A stretch of 64,000 nucleotides of DNA from JBNKFV01 sp050289485 (GCA_050289485.1 JBNKFV010000017.1:1-64000), one strand, 5' to 3'. Shown: positions 52,768 through 62,741, counted from the first letter of the stretch. Notes: generated by a model not told the origin, from the letters alone. Numbers and translations are program-made.

Positions 52768-53025
52768 TTATTGACTTACCGGTAACCAAATTAACACCTC
52801 GTCAGCCGTGAAAGGCCAACCCAACTCCCCGGCTTCCGGCGCATCTTTGATAGCAATAACAGGAATGCGTACGCCGTAACGTGCAAGCAGCTCCTCTGAA
52901 TCAGCAATCTCTACCTCTGTAATGGATACCCGCACAGCAGGTTCAAGTTGCCATAGAACCTCTTTGGCTTGCTCACACAAATGGCAACCAAGAGTAGTAT
53001 ACAAATTCAAATTTACAGACCGCAC
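52768..53025 (-). CDS. Glutaredoxin-like (DUF836) protein
   Basis: The 85-residue protein, starting from GTG, has a thioredoxin-like fold with the redox motif GCHLCEQAK (about 13-21) and the cis-Pro region RIPVIAI. The order (beta-alpha-beta, cis-Pro, C-terminal helix) fits the glutaredoxin/DUF836 family. The substrate is unknown. Confidence 0.85.
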   Translation of the reverse strand: MRSVNLNLYTTLGCHLCEQAKEVLWQLEPAVRVSITEVEIADSEELLARYGVRIPVIAIKDAPEAGELGWPFTADEVLIWLPVSQ

Positions 53026-53059
53026 GCATAGAACTCACAGTAATCAACAGGTTGCCAGT

Positions 53060-54520
53060 TTAACCCTGTGTAGCGCGGTTGTTAATACGGCCTTCAGCGA
53101 ACTCCCGTAAACGCGACTTACCTTGTTCGGCAGCCGACTCACGACTTTCATACGGTGCAGCAGCTTGATCAAGAAGCGTTTCCAGTAACCCTGACTGCTG
53201 GGCGTATTGTTGTTCAATGCGACTCAACAGGCTGTCTAGTCCTTGCATAAACTCACTGGCCGACTGCAGACGATCCGCCAACAAACTACCGCGTTCAGCG
53301 CCTGAGCCACGGTACTCGTACGTCGCTTTTTCGACGCTGACTTGTGTAAGATTCAGCGAAAAACTGGAAATCTGCTCATCGTCGTAACCCAGAGCCAGGG
53401 CCTGTTCATAGGCGCCGTCAATATCACCACCATAAAATACTGAAGCCAGATTGGTAACATCGTTCAACAGATCATTAATAGCGGTTAGCTCATCGGTGTT
53501 TAAGTCACCCTCCACCTCAAAGCTGAATTGGGATGCAGACAGGGCCTGATCAGAGAATTTCAACTGCGAAAATTTATCGTCACCAGCTGCCGACTGACCG
53601 CTATAGTAACGCGCATTGGCACTGTAGGCTTGGGCGGCACTGGCTTGAATAGTCACCACATCCCCTTCTTCAGTGACGAGTTCAAAACTAAAACTGCGGC
53701 CTTGCAACGACGCATAGCTGTATTTTTCCCAGGCTTGTTGCACCGCATTTGAGGTCCGCTCAGCCGGCTTGTTGTCAGCGGCTTTTTCTTGTCTTTCCGC
53801 TGCGCGCTCGGCAACCTGCTTCTGCACCTCGGCGACAAAATCAAGAGACTTGAGAATACTGGTTTGAGCAGCAGCTTTAAGGCTTTGGCGATCATAAATC
53901 AGCGCGGTGGAACCACCGGCAACAGGGGCAGCAACACTACTGGCCGCTGACTCCTGTGCACGCGTATCGGCAGCGCCAACGGCCTGGTATTCACTCAAAT
54001 CAAGCTGGTGCTCTTCATCTAGATATTGCGAACTCAGCTCACCAATACCTTCAATAACCTTGTCATAAGTTGCCTGAATCTCAGCAGCCAGCGCCGGATT
54101 AATCTCAGCAAGCCCGCCTAGCTCGTCTGCCGCAGCACCATAGCCGCTGACAAACCCGGAAAGCCCGGCCTGTAAGCGCGACTGTAATTCTTCCTGCGTT
54201 GCCCCATCGGCAACATCCTGTGCTAATTGCTGGGAGATGAAATTAAGGATATTGCCTGCGGCGCTATCGATACGAGACTCAGCCCCGGCAATCAGTGCTA
54301 CTTCACCAGTATTCTTACCTGCGCTAGTGCCATCTTGAGTATCTCGCGCCTGATCAGTACCCGAGCTGTTATTCAGTGCCAGCTGGCTTAGCGACACATT
54401 GGTAGAGGAAACACTACCCTGCAGCTGATCGCCACCGTCAGCATTAGTAGAAGTAGAAGTAGAAAAGGAGTACTTTGCGCTGTAACTGGTGTAATTAACG
54501 CTGTACGCTGAAACAATCAT
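53060..54520 (-). CDS. DUF5610 domain protein
   Basis: The 486-residue protein has a Ser/Thr-rich N-terminus with YSVNYTSYSAKYS and no clear signal peptide. A helical DUF5610 region covers about 75-170 (AESRIDSAAGNILNFI, LQAGLSGFVSGYG). The rest is Ala/Glu/Gln-rich, with a charged linker at 235-260. The same family often occurs near flagellar or surface genes, but none are here. The function is unknown. Confidence 0.75.
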   Translation of the reverse strand: MIVSAYSVNYTSYSAKYSFSTSTSTNADGGDQLQGSVSSTNVSLSQLALNNSSGTDQARDTQDGTSAGKNTGEVALIAGAESRIDSAAGNILNFISQQLAQDVADGATQEELQSRLQAGLSGFVSGYGAAADELGGLAEINPALAAEIQATYDKVIEGIGELSSQYLDEEHQLDLSEYQAVGAADTRAQESAASSVAAPVAGGSTALIYDRQSLKAAAQTSILKSLDFVAEVQKQVAERAAERQEKAADNKPAERTSNAVQQAWEKYSYASLQGRSFSFELVTEEGDVVTIQASAAQAYSANARYYSGQSAAGDDKFSQLKFSDQALSASQFSFEVEGDLNTDELTAINDLLNDVTNLASVFYGGDIDGAYEQALALGYDDEQISSFSLNLTQVSVEKATYEYRGSGAERGSLLADRLQSASEFMQGLDSLLSRIEQQYAQQSGLLETLLDQAAAPYESRESAAEQGKSRLREFAEGRINNRATQG

Positions 54521-54683
54521 TGCCTGACACCCACTAAATAAAAGGTATTTGATGGGTTAACGGCCAACAGCGCAAAAACTTGATCTTTTTCTTAGACAGC
54601 CTGGTTTTAAGAGGCCGTATAAACATCATCAAATCCTCAGGTGACGCCTACTTTCACCTAAAAGCAGGCCCAACCTCCGACCA

Positions 54684-55553
54684 TCAGGTAAGCGAGTCTC
54701 CAACAACCAGATAAATCATGGCAATGCTCGCCAATACGACAACAGCAGCGCCTACTAATAGCCAGGTACGCCAATCATTATCCTGCCCTGCCCCACCTTC
54801 TGAGGTTTTCGATGCTGCGGGAGTGCTCGACACTTTAGACTCAAATGCGTTGTCCGGTGCTAAGCTTTTTCTTTTCTCCGCCGCCTGCTTTGCTTCCCGT
54901 TGCACCAACATATCGGCCATTACTATCGGGCGCACCGCTGTACGGTTCGGATCCTCATAGACATTATAGCGAACAACAAATGCCAGCTTGTCGATACGAA
55001 CCTCATCATCTTTTTCCAATACTTGCGTCTTGATTTTCCGATTATTGACGAAAGTGCCATTTGACGACTGAAGATCTTCTATAAACAACCTATCGTCGGC
55101 GAAGTAAAAACGCGCATGACGACGGGAAAGGTGCGGCTCACTGATACAAATCGAGCATTCACTAGCGCGGCCCAAGACAGACCCATTTTTAATTTCATAA
55201 CGCTGCCCATTGTCGCCATTCCACAGATACCAGCCATCCGCCTGAGGCAGGCTTTCCGTTTTTTTGTGGTTTACCTTGGGATCTACGACGACAAATTCAC
55301 GGTGCCCGAGCTGCAGGTTGTCACCGACACAGAGACTTTGCTGTGGTGCAGGCTTTTTTCCATTGATACGAATCCAATTCGTCTCTGAGACCAACGATAA
55401 GGTTTCGCCCTCTACCTTAATAACAACCGGCGCGCCATCAGGCGTCCCCTCATCAAGCACGATACTGTTGGATACGTCAGCGCCAATCGTTACCTGAGGC
55501 TCTATCAACCAAAATGACAAAGTAGGCTTGTCTTTTTCCTGTAGTTTTAGCAT
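54684..55553 (-). CDS. FHA-domain protein with C-terminal membrane anchor
   Basis: The ATG at 55553 has an AGGGA site and gives 289 residues. An N-terminal FHA-like domain (about 10-92) lacks the phosphopeptide residues. The second domain (about 120-195) keeps them: VLGRASECSI, HLSRRHARFYF and SSNGTFVNNRK. A Ser/Ala-rich linker and one TM helix (about 265-285) at the C-terminus follow. It would recruit phosphothreonine proteins to the cytoplasmic face of the membrane. It is divergent from the PP2C phosphatase gene, 142 bp away. Confidence 0.85.
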   Translation of the reverse strand: MLKLQEKDKPTLSFWLIEPQVTIGADVSNSIVLDEGTPDGAPVVIKVEGETLSLVSETNWIRINGKKPAPQQSLCVGDNLQLGHREFVVVDPKVNHKKTESLPQADGWYLWNGDNGQRYEIKNGSVLGRASECSICISEPHLSRRHARFYFADDRLFIEDLQSSNGTFVNNRKIKTQVLEKDDEVRIDKLAFVVRYNVYEDPNRTAVRPIVMADMLVQREAKQAAEKRKSLAPDNAFESKVSSTPAASKTSEGGAGQDNDWRTWLLVGAAVVVLASIAMIYLVVGDSLT

Positions 55554-55695
55554 ACGCAATAAATCCCTGAGCTCCGAATGACACACCAATAATATAGACG
55601 CGCGCAAAGACATTCTATTCGAGAACACCGGGTATTGCCGGTCACATCTCGCGTTTTAACTGTTAATATGTCGACAAATTCATAAGCAGGATTGT

Positions 55696-56487
55696 ATGGT
55701 GACAAGGAATACCACTGATTACTTATTCTTCGGCCACACACACCCAGGCAACATACGCGAAAATAACGAAGACAACATCCTCATTTGCCCTGATCACCAC
55801 TTGTGGGCTGTTGCCGATGGTATGGGCGGACATGCTGCCGGTGAGGTAGCCAGCCGCATTGCCATTGATATTCTGCAAAAAGCCTGCAGTCAGAATGAAA
55901 GTGTTGCCCATGCCATCGACCAGGCCCATGAGGCCATACACAGTGCAGTAAGTGCCGGTAAGGGTAGCAAAGGCATGGGATCTACTATTGTGGCTTTACA
56001 AAATCAAGGCTCAAAATACGCCATTGCCTGGGTAGGAGACAGCAGAGCGTACCTTTGGTCAGCCCAGAGCCCCCGGCAGGTAAAACAGCTTACGAACGAC
56101 CACTCTTACGTGCAAGCACTGCTGGACAAAAACCTCATTAGGCCCGAAGAAGCTGCCGCCCACCCGGAACGCCATATCATTACTCAATGCCTGGGGGCAC
56201 AACAAAACAAGCTGCAAGTTGATGTGGTTACCGGTACTTGGCAGCCCAATCAGTGGATACTGTTATGCAGCGATGGGTTAACCAATGAATTGAACGATGC
56301 GGAAATAGCAGCGGTACTGCACGCCAATCTCGATGGTACGTTGCTGGGTGCGAGACGCGCTGTCGATAAACTGATCCAGCAAGCGTTAGATAACGGCGGC
56401 AAAGACAATATTAGTGTGATCATCACCAAGCCTAAAAGCATTCCAACAGCAGGTATTAAAGGTTTGTTACAGCGCTGGCTTAATTGA
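55696..56487 (+). CDS. PP2C-type serine/threonine phosphatase
   Basis: The 263-residue protein is a complete PPM/PP2C domain. Metal-binding motifs are NIRENNEDN, WAVADGMGGH, WVGDSRAYLW, LLCSDGLTNEL and GGKDNISVII. It should remove phosphate from Ser/Thr residues in a Mn2+/Mg2+-dependent reaction. It is paired head to head with an FHA protein, but no Ser/Thr kinase is seen in the window. Its 3' end overlaps the convergent miaE gene by 8 bp. Confidence 0.93.
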   Translation: MVTRNTTDYLFFGHTHPGNIRENNEDNILICPDHHLWAVADGMGGHAAGEVASRIAIDILQKACSQNESVAHAIDQAHEAIHSAVSAGKGSKGMGSTIVALQNQGSKYAIAWVGDSRAYLWSAQSPRQVKQLTNDHSYVQALLDKNLIRPEEAAAHPERHIITQCLGAQQNKLQVDVVTGTWQPNQWILLCSDGLTNELNDAEIAAVLHANLDGTLLGARRAVDKLIQQALDNGGKDNISVIITKPKSIPTAGIKGLLQRWLN

Positions 56488-57097
56488 TAGCGTTAGCCGG
56501 TGGACCACTGTGAAAGCGAAACTCAACGTCAGCCTCTTCAATTAATTGATTTTCAATACTGAGAAAGAGTCCCAGTCGTTCTTGAATATCGTTTTCTCCA
56601 GAAATCTGCTGGGCCAACCCGAGGTAGTCACGATAATGCCTGGCTTCCGAGCGCAGTAGTGACTCATAAAATTTTTGCAACTCTTCATCGAGATAAGGTG
56701 CCAGTTTGGCAAAACGTTCGCACGAACGGGCTTCAATAATCGCCCCCACAATCAATGTATCGATGAGTTTTTCAGGATCAGACGTTCGAATGGGTTTACG
56801 CAATTCTGCCGCGTAACGGGATGCAGTAATCTGGGGGTAATCAATACCCCGGCGCTGCATAATGGCAATAACCTGTTCAAAATGCTTAAGCTCTTCCCGA
56901 GCCAAGCGCGACATTTTGTTCAGCAAATCAAAATTAGACACATAACGGTACATCATATTCATGGCCGTACCGGCTGCTTTCTTCTCACAATTGGCGTGAT
57001 CAATCAACAGCAAATCAATATTTTGGGTGGCTGCCTCAATCCAGGCCTGTGGTGTTCCACAGCCCAAAAATTCGTTAATTTCATCAATTGCCTTCAT
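56480..57097 (-). CDS. miaE: tRNA 2-methylthio-N6-isopentenyladenosine-37 hydroxylase
   Basis: Starting at the ATG at 57097 the protein has 205 residues. It is a ferritin-like di-iron monooxygenase with the metal ligands in ELKHFEQV, EARSCERF and SEARHYRDYL. MiaE hydroxylates the isopentenyl group of ms2i6A37 in tRNA, the last step after MiaA and MiaB. An earlier in-frame ATG at 57121 is less likely. It overlaps the PP2C gene at its 3' end. Confidence 0.93.
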   Translation of the reverse strand: MKAIDEINEFLGCGTPQAWIEAATQNIDLLLIDHANCEKKAAGTAMNMMYRYVSNFDLLNKMSRLAREELKHFEQVIAIMQRRGIDYPQITASRYAAELRKPIRTSDPEKLIDTLIVGAIIEARSCERFAKLAPYLDEELQKFYESLLRSEARHYRDYLGLAQQISGENDIQERLGLFLSIENQLIEEADVEFRFHSGPPANAIN

Positions 57098-57167
57098 GCT
57101 GGAGCCTGTCAACGTCTTCAATCAAAGGCGCGCATTATAACGGCGAAAACCGCCTGGCGGTAGGCAG

Positions 57168-57626
57168 TCAGCCGAAGGCTTTGCCCGGTGCAATATAACG
57201 TTCAAAGTGGGCGCAAGAGAGCGTGTAAAAATCTTTATCAATGGCTGAGCGAATTTCTTGCAGAGGCGCATCACGCCATTCTGGGGTTTTCTGCAAACCA
57301 TAAATACTCATGTCATAAATTTGTGTAGCCCCCGCTTTCAACAAATCAAACACCCAGCAATGAGGGTTCTGCTGCTCATTGAACTGCACCTGTTGATGTC
57401 GCATCTGCAAACGCAGCCGCTCAGCGTCGAACACGGTTATCTTATGCTTAACAACCGTAACCAGAAGACTTTCCAAACGCATGGCAATGGATGCGCGCTG
57501 AGGGTCACTGTATAAATTCCACTCAATCACTTCGTGCGCGAAGCGCTTGCAGCCACGGCAAACATCATCACCAATACCTGTTGAGCAAATACCTACACAG
57601 GGCGTTGGAACGCGTTTAAACACCAT
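57168..57626 (-). CDS. DUF1289 domain protein
   Basis: The 152-residue protein begins with the DUF1289 Cys motif, PCVGICSTGIGDDVCRGCKR (about 9-28), which looks like a metal or Fe-S binding site. The remaining 120 residues are a less conserved extension not found in short members of the family. It lies 70 bp upstream of miaE on the same strand and may be in an operon with it. Confidence 0.8.
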   Translation of the reverse strand: MVFKRVPTPCVGICSTGIGDDVCRGCKRFAHEVIEWNLYSDPQRASIAMRLESLLVTVVKHKITVFDAERLRLQMRHQQVQFNEQQNPHCWVFDLLKAGATQIYDMSIYGLQKTPEWRDAPLQEIRSAIDKDFYTLSCAHFERYIAPGKAFG

Positions 57627-57988
57627 GCGACATTACACCTTTACTTGTCGTTTTCAGGTTAATCAAATTTGAAGCCCTCTTTCGGCGTGCAAGAATACCA
57701 TACAACACCCCTAATACAGCCTTAAAAACGCGTTCGCCAACCCAAACCACTCATAGGCTATTACCCTGCAGGCAAACCTCATAAATATTGTGAATAACGG
57801 CTATTAGCTAAGCTAAGCTATTGATTTATGGCCAGTCTTAGACACATTTTTTGAATTCATGTAAAATCCAGTGCCCGTTTAGAAGACCTTGAAAAAGGCC
57901 TGAGAACACATCCATGTTGGTCATGGATAGCCTCCTACCCCAGAGATCCTGGCAAGGGAGTATCTTTAAAACGAATGAGGAAACAATC
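57627..57988 (+). other. Divergent intergenic region DUF1289 gene - acnB
   Basis: The 362-bp region contains the acnB promoter (57839-57867) and a leader of about 115 bases. A short direct repeat of agcta (57805-57820) lies just upstream of the promoter. No gene is present. An in-frame ATG at 57914 precedes the true acnB start, but no ribosome site precedes it. Confidence 0.55.
57839..57867 (+). promoter_or_regulatory. Candidate sigma-70 promoter of acnB
   Basis: TAGACA (57839-57844) and TAAAAT (57862-57867) each match the consensus at five of six positions and are 17 bp apart. Confidence 0.7.
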
Positions 57989-60613
57989 GTGCTTGAAGCT
58001 TACCGTAAACACGTTGCCGAACGTGCAGTAGAGGGAATTCCCCCAAAACCACTGACCGCTGAGCAAGTCGCAGACTTAGTGGAACTGCTGAAAAACCCAC
58101 CAGCAGGTGAAGAGCAGGAACTATTAGCGCTGATCTCCGACCGTGTACCACCCGGTGTCGACGAAGCCGCCTATGTTAAAGCAGGTTTTTTATCGGCTAT
58201 CACCAAAGGTGACGCCTCAAGCCCACTCATCAGCAAACAAGACGCCGTTAAGCTGCTTGGCAATATGCACGGCGGTTACAACATCGAAACGCTGGTAAGT
58301 CTGCTGGATGATAGCGAACTGGCCACCTTGGCCGCAGAAGAACTCAAGCACACCCTGTTAATGTTCGACGCCTTCCATGATGTTGAAGAAAAAGCCAAAG
58401 CCGGCAACGCCCATGCAAAAGCTGTGATTCAATCCTGGGCTGACGGTGAATGGTTCACCAAACGCAACAAAGTGGCAGACAGCATCAAAATGACCGTATT
58501 TAAAGTCACCGGTGAAACCAATACCGATGACCTGTCTCCTGCCCCAGATGCCTGGAGCCGCCCAGACATCCCTCTGCATGCTCGTGCCATGTATAAAATG
58601 ACCCGCGACGGCCTGAAGCCTGAAGAGCACGGCGTTGTCGGCCCCATGAGCCAGATCGATGAGATCAAAGCCAAGGGCCACCCCGTTGCCTTTGTTGGCG
58701 ACGTAGTCGGCACAGGCTCTTCACGTAAATCAGCTACCAACTCTGTACTCTGGTTCTTTGGCGAAGACCTTCCAGGTGTACCTAACAAGCGTGGCGGCGG
58801 TGTCTGTATCGGCGGCAAAGTAGCACCTATTTTCTATAACACCATGGAAGATGCTGGCGCCCTGGTTTTCGAAGCACCCGTCGACGACCTGAATATGGGT
58901 GACGTAATTGAAATTCGCCCTTACGAAGGCAAAATTCTGGCAGAAGACGGCAGTGTACTCTCAGAGTTCGCACTGAAATCAGATGTCTTGCTGGATGAAG
59001 TTCAAGCTGGCGGTCGTATCAACCTGATTATTGGCCGCGGTCTGACCACCAAAGCCCGTGAATCACTGGGACTTCCTGCTACCGACCTGTTCCGCACCCC
59101 GGAAGTACCTACCGACAGCGGCAAAGGCTTCTCATTGGCCCAAAAAATGGTGGGGCGCGCCTGCGGCTTAGCAGAAGGCAAAGGCGTACGCCCAGGCACT
59201 TACTGCGAACCGAAAATGACAACCGTTGGTTCACAGGACACCACGGGACCAATGACCCGCGACGAACTGAAAGACCTGGCTTGCCTTGGCTTTTCTGCCG
59301 ACTTAACCATGCAGTCGTTCTGTCACACAGCAGCCTACCCAAAACCTGTTGATATCGATACGCAGCACACCCTGCCCGACTTCATCATGAATCGTGGCGG
59401 TGTTTCGTTGCGTCCGGGCGACGGCATTATACACTCGTGGCTCAACCGCATGTTGCTGCCAGACACGGTGGGTACCGGTGGGGACTCCCATACACGTTTC
59501 CCAATGGGCATCTCTTTCCCTGCAGGCTCTGGCCTGGTTGCGTTTGCGGCTGCTACCGGGGTTATGCCACTGGATATGCCTGAATCAGTATTGGTGCGCT
59601 TCAAAGGTAACATGCAGCCTGGTATCACCCTGCGCGATTTGGTACATGCCATTCCTTATTATGCTATCCAGCAAGGTCTGCTGACTGTCGAGAAAAAAGG
59701 CAAGAAAAACATCTTCTCTGGCCGCATTCTGGAAATCGAAGGCCTGGACTACCTGACCGCAGAACAAGCGTTTGAATTGTCTGACGCTTCGGCTGAACGC
59801 TCTGCTGCAGGCTGCACCATCAAACTTTCTGAGGAATCTGTTGCGGAATACCTGCGCTCAAACATCGTTCTGCTGCGCTCGATGATTGCCGACGGTTACG
59901 GCGATGCCCGCACACTGGAACGCCGTGCCCGCAAGATGGAAGAGTGGCTGGAAAATCCGAGCCTGCTGGAAGCCGATGCCGATGCCGAATACGCTGCCGT
60001 TATCGAAATCGATCTGGCGGAAGTAAAAGAACCTGTTGTTTGCTGCCCGAACGACCCAGACGACGCCAAGCTGCTCTCTGACGTTGCCGGCGACAAGGTT
60101 GATGAAGTGTTTATCGGCTCGTGCATGACCAACATCGGTCACTTCCGCGCTGCGGGGAAATTGCTGGAACAACACAAAGGTGGCATCACCACCCGTATGT
60201 GGATTTCACCGCCTACCAAAATGGATGCCCATCAATTGATGGAAGAAGGTTATTACAACCTATTTGGTCGCGCGGGTGCCCGTATGGAAATGCCTGGCTG
60301 CTCTCTGTGTATGGGTAACCAAGCTCGTGTTGCACCAAACAGCACAGTTCTGTCTACCTCTACGCGTAATTTCCCCAACCGATTGGGTGACGGCGCCAAT
60401 GTATACCTCACTTCGGCAGAGCTAGCTGCGGTAGGCGCTGTATTGGGCAAGCTGCCAACGCCTGCTGAGTATATGGAATACGCACAGAACCTGAATGCAT
60501 TGTCTGGCGAAATTTATCGCTACATGAACTTCGACCAGATTGCCGAATTCCAGGCGAATGCAGAAAAAGGCAAGCAGATAGCCGCCGTGCAAATTGAAGA
60601 AGTTAGAGTTTAA
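57989..60613 (+). CDS. acnB: Aconitate hydratase B
   Basis: The start is GTG at 57989, with GAGGA 8 bases upstream and the family N-terminus LEAYRKHVAERA; this gives 874 residues (E. coli AcnB is 865). The helical HEAT-like domain (1-160) and swivel domain come first, which is the AcnB order. Iron-sulfur Cys residues are in GSCMTNIGHFRAAG and PGCSLCMGNQARV. The catalytic Ser/Arg region FPNRLGDGANVYLTS is near the end. The enzyme isomerises citrate to isocitrate in the TCA cycle; apo-AcnB can bind mRNA. A good terminator follows. Confidence 0.97.
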   Translation: MLEAYRKHVAERAVEGIPPKPLTAEQVADLVELLKNPPAGEEQELLALISDRVPPGVDEAAYVKAGFLSAITKGDASSPLISKQDAVKLLGNMHGGYNIETLVSLLDDSELATLAAEELKHTLLMFDAFHDVEEKAKAGNAHAKAVIQSWADGEWFTKRNKVADSIKMTVFKVTGETNTDDLSPAPDAWSRPDIPLHARAMYKMTRDGLKPEEHGVVGPMSQIDEIKAKGHPVAFVGDVVGTGSSRKSATNSVLWFFGEDLPGVPNKRGGGVCIGGKVAPIFYNTMEDAGALVFEAPVDDLNMGDVIEIRPYEGKILAEDGSVLSEFALKSDVLLDEVQAGGRINLIIGRGLTTKARESLGLPATDLFRTPEVPTDSGKGFSLAQKMVGRACGLAEGKGVRPGTYCEPKMTTVGSQDTTGPMTRDELKDLACLGFSADLTMQSFCHTAAYPKPVDIDTQHTLPDFIMNRGGVSLRPGDGIIHSWLNRMLLPDTVGTGGDSHTRFPMGISFPAGSGLVAFAAATGVMPLDMPESVLVRFKGNMQPGITLRDLVHAIPYYAIQQGLLTVEKKGKKNIFSGRILEIEGLDYLTAEQAFELSDASAERSAAGCTIKLSEESVAEYLRSNIVLLRSMIADGYGDARTLERRARKMEEWLENPSLLEADADAEYAAVIEIDLAEVKEPVVCCPNDPDDAKLLSDVAGDKVDEVFIGSCMTNIGHFRAAGKLLEQHKGGITTRMWISPPTKMDAHQLMEEGYYNLFGRAGARMEMPGCSLCMGNQARVAPNSTVLSTSTRNFPNRLGDGANVYLTSAELAAVGAVLGKLPTPAEYMEYAQNLNALSGEIYRYMNFDQIAEFQANAEKGKQIAAVQIEEVRV

Positions 60614-60640
60614 ACACGCTTCTATTTAAGCCAACGATAA

Positions 60641-60667
60641 AAACCACCCGCAAGGGTGGTTTTTTTT
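60641..60667 (+). terminator. Intrinsic terminator of acnB
   Basis: AAACCACCC (60641-60649) pairs with GGGTGGTTT (60654-60662) around GCAA and is followed by more T. Confidence 0.93.
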
Positions 60668-60691
60668 ATGCCCAGGGTTATTGTTTGGGCA

Positions 60692-60719
60692 AAAAAAAGG
60701 AGCCAAACGGCCCCTTTTT
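60692..60719 (-). terminator. Intrinsic terminator of ppiD
   Basis: On the minus strand AAAAAGGGGCC (60719-60709) pairs with GGCTCCTTTTT (60704-60694), allowing one G-U pair, around GTTT and with further T after it. It starts 18 bases after the ppiD stop. Confidence 0.85.
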
Positions 60720-60736
60720 CAAGCAAACAACAAAAG

Positions 60737-62620
60737 CTACTTTTTGCTAACAACCACATCGGCGGCTGCCTGAACAGCGTCGGTAAACGCTGACAAAGTC
60801 ATAACACCTTCATCGCCCGCCAGCTGGCTGCGTAGCGCAGTTCTCTGCTCTTTGGTCACAGAAGCAACATCTCCTGGATTAACTTTGCTCAGCCTGACCA
60901 CAGCATAATCGCCATTGCTCAACGTCACACTACTGACAACCGCCTTATCTGATGGTTGTGGCATCTGAAACACTTTAGCAAGCAGATCAGGGGCCATACC
61001 AATATTGTTACGCTCAGTTGCCAAACTAGCCTGCCACTCCAGATCGTGCTGCTTTGCAACACTTTCCACTTCGCCCGCAGACAACACTTCGGCAACCACC
61101 TTTGCAGCTTGCTGAGAAAGCATTTCAGACGCTTTTTCCGCAAGCAAGTGCTCCTCTATACCTGCTTTTACCTGCTCCAACGGCTTCACTGTTTCAGGGC
61201 GGTAATCAGCGACACGAAGCACTACAACATGGTCTGGAGACAATTCAAGTACGGGACTGTTATGTCCCTCTGTCAGCACATCTGCGCTAAACGCAGCGTC
61301 TCGTACCTTAGCATCCGTCGCTATCCCCTGCCCTTGCATACGACTGAAATAATCAGAGGTCTGCTTAGCCAGATTCAACTCCTCTGCAGCATCCGTCAGG
61401 CTATCAGCACTGAAGGTTAGTTCGCCCAATCGGGTTAAAATATCAGCCAATAACGCTTGCGTCTTTGATTCTTTAAGCTGATTTGTTATGCGGCCTTCCG
61501 ATTCTTCGAAACTAGGAAATTCAGTGTTATTTTCTTCAGTTAACTTAATGAAGTGGTACCCGGCCTCAGTTTCAACCACACCGGAAACCTGACCAACCTC
61601 AAGCTTATCGGCGGCTGATTCAAACGCCTCTGGCAGCGTGCCAGCTACAACGTACCCCAGGTCGCCACCAGCTTCTTTTGACACAAAATCATCGGAATAC
61701 TGTTTGGCCAAATCAGCGAAGTCTTTACCACTCGCCAAGCCCTGTTCAACTTGTTTAATCACATCCTTATCTGAGCCATCATCTTTGGGCTCAATCAAAA
61801 TATGGGAAACTCGCCGCTGTTGGGCAGCAACGAACTCTTTCTTCTCCTGCTCGTACTGGGCCTTCACAAGCTCCTCATCAACACTGACACGGTTAAGCAA
61901 CATATCAGTGGACACTTCCAGGTAATCAATTTTTACCTGTTCAGGTTCCATGAATTGGGTTTGGTTAGCCTCGTAATAAGACTGAACTTCCTCTTCAGTC
62001 ACATTAACAGCCTCTTTAACTGGCGCTGCCGGCAAGGTGATATATTGAAAATCACGAGTTTGTCGAGACAACGCCAAAAGCTGCTCGATTTCTTGATCGG
62101 TTACAAACGCAGTATCCCGTACACCTGACGATAATTGATTAAGCAACAAATCCTTAATGAGGCCCTCACGGTAAGTACGCGGCGTATAACCCAAACGCTT
62201 CAAACGCTCTACGAACAAATCAGGATTAAACTGACCGTCCAGCTGAAACGCTTCCGTTGAACGAATCATCTTGTCCGCTACCGCAGCGGCAACCGCCATG
62301 CCGGACTCTTTGGCCAACTTCACCAATGCTTCACGCTGAATCAGAGACTGAAGAACTGGCTGCCTGAGATTTTCATCGCTGTAGATTTCTGCCGGAACCT
62401 GATCACCATAACGGGACAAAATCTGTTGGCGCTGAAGGAGAATTGCTTGAGAAAGCTCGTACTCCGTGATTGCCTCACCATTAACTTCAGCAACTTCACC
62501 TGGTTTGACCGAACTTGTGAACAGTGAATCGACACCAAAAAAAACAAAAGGAATTACCAATATCGCAACAATAAACGCTGCGACGGCTCCTTTCATATTG
62601 TCCCTTAACGCTTGTAACAT
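60737..62620 (-). CDS. ppiD: Periplasmic folding chaperone PpiD
   Basis: The 627-residue protein has one N-terminal membrane anchor (about 12-32), a SurA-like N-terminal chaperone domain (45-160), one parvulin-type domain (about 269-370: RRVSHILIEPK, GGDLGYVVAGTLPEAFE, GYHFIKL) and a C-terminal helical region. It assists folding of exported proteins at the Sec translocon; the parvulin domain of E. coli PpiD is inactive as an isomerase. Length and the lon-hupB-ppiD order agree with the family. Confidence 0.95.
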   Translation of the reverse strand: MLQALRDNMKGAVAAFIVAILVIPFVFFGVDSLFTSSVKPGEVAEVNGEAITEYELSQAILLQRQQILSRYGDQVPAEIYSDENLRQPVLQSLIQREALVKLAKESGMAVAAAVADKMIRSTEAFQLDGQFNPDLFVERLKRLGYTPRTYREGLIKDLLLNQLSSGVRDTAFVTDQEIEQLLALSRQTRDFQYITLPAAPVKEAVNVTEEEVQSYYEANQTQFMEPEQVKIDYLEVSTDMLLNRVSVDEELVKAQYEQEKKEFVAAQQRRVSHILIEPKDDGSDKDVIKQVEQGLASGKDFADLAKQYSDDFVSKEAGGDLGYVVAGTLPEAFESAADKLEVGQVSGVVETEAGYHFIKLTEENNTEFPSFEESEGRITNQLKESKTQALLADILTRLGELTFSADSLTDAAEELNLAKQTSDYFSRMQGQGIATDAKVRDAAFSADVLTEGHNSPVLELSPDHVVVLRVADYRPETVKPLEQVKAGIEEHLLAEKASEMLSQQAAKVVAEVLSAGEVESVAKQHDLEWQASLATERNNIGMAPDLLAKVFQMPQPSDKAVVSSVTLSNGDYAVVRLSKVNPGDVASVTKEQRTALRSQLAGDEGVMTLSAFTDAVQAAADVVVSKK

Positions 62621-62656
62621 TGTCGTCTCAACTCATTTGTATCGAATTAATAACAA

Positions 62657-62683
62657 AAAGGCGCATCAATTTGATGCGCCTTT
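62657..62683 (-). terminator. Intrinsic terminator of hupB
   Basis: AAAGGCGCATC pairs with GATGCGCCTTT around five bases; on the minus strand it is followed by TTTTT-type sequence. It lies between hupB and ppiD, so ppiD needs its own promoter or read-through. Confidence 0.88.
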
Positions 62684-62741
62684 AAAAAATTACCGAGAAA
62701 CATTGGTCACATTGTATTCTCTGCAATTAACGCTCTAAGAA

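Noticed and set aside
57914..57988. Upstream in-frame ATG for acnB
   Set aside because: The added 25 residues are not found in AcnB and no ribosome site precedes it, while the GTG at 57989 has one.
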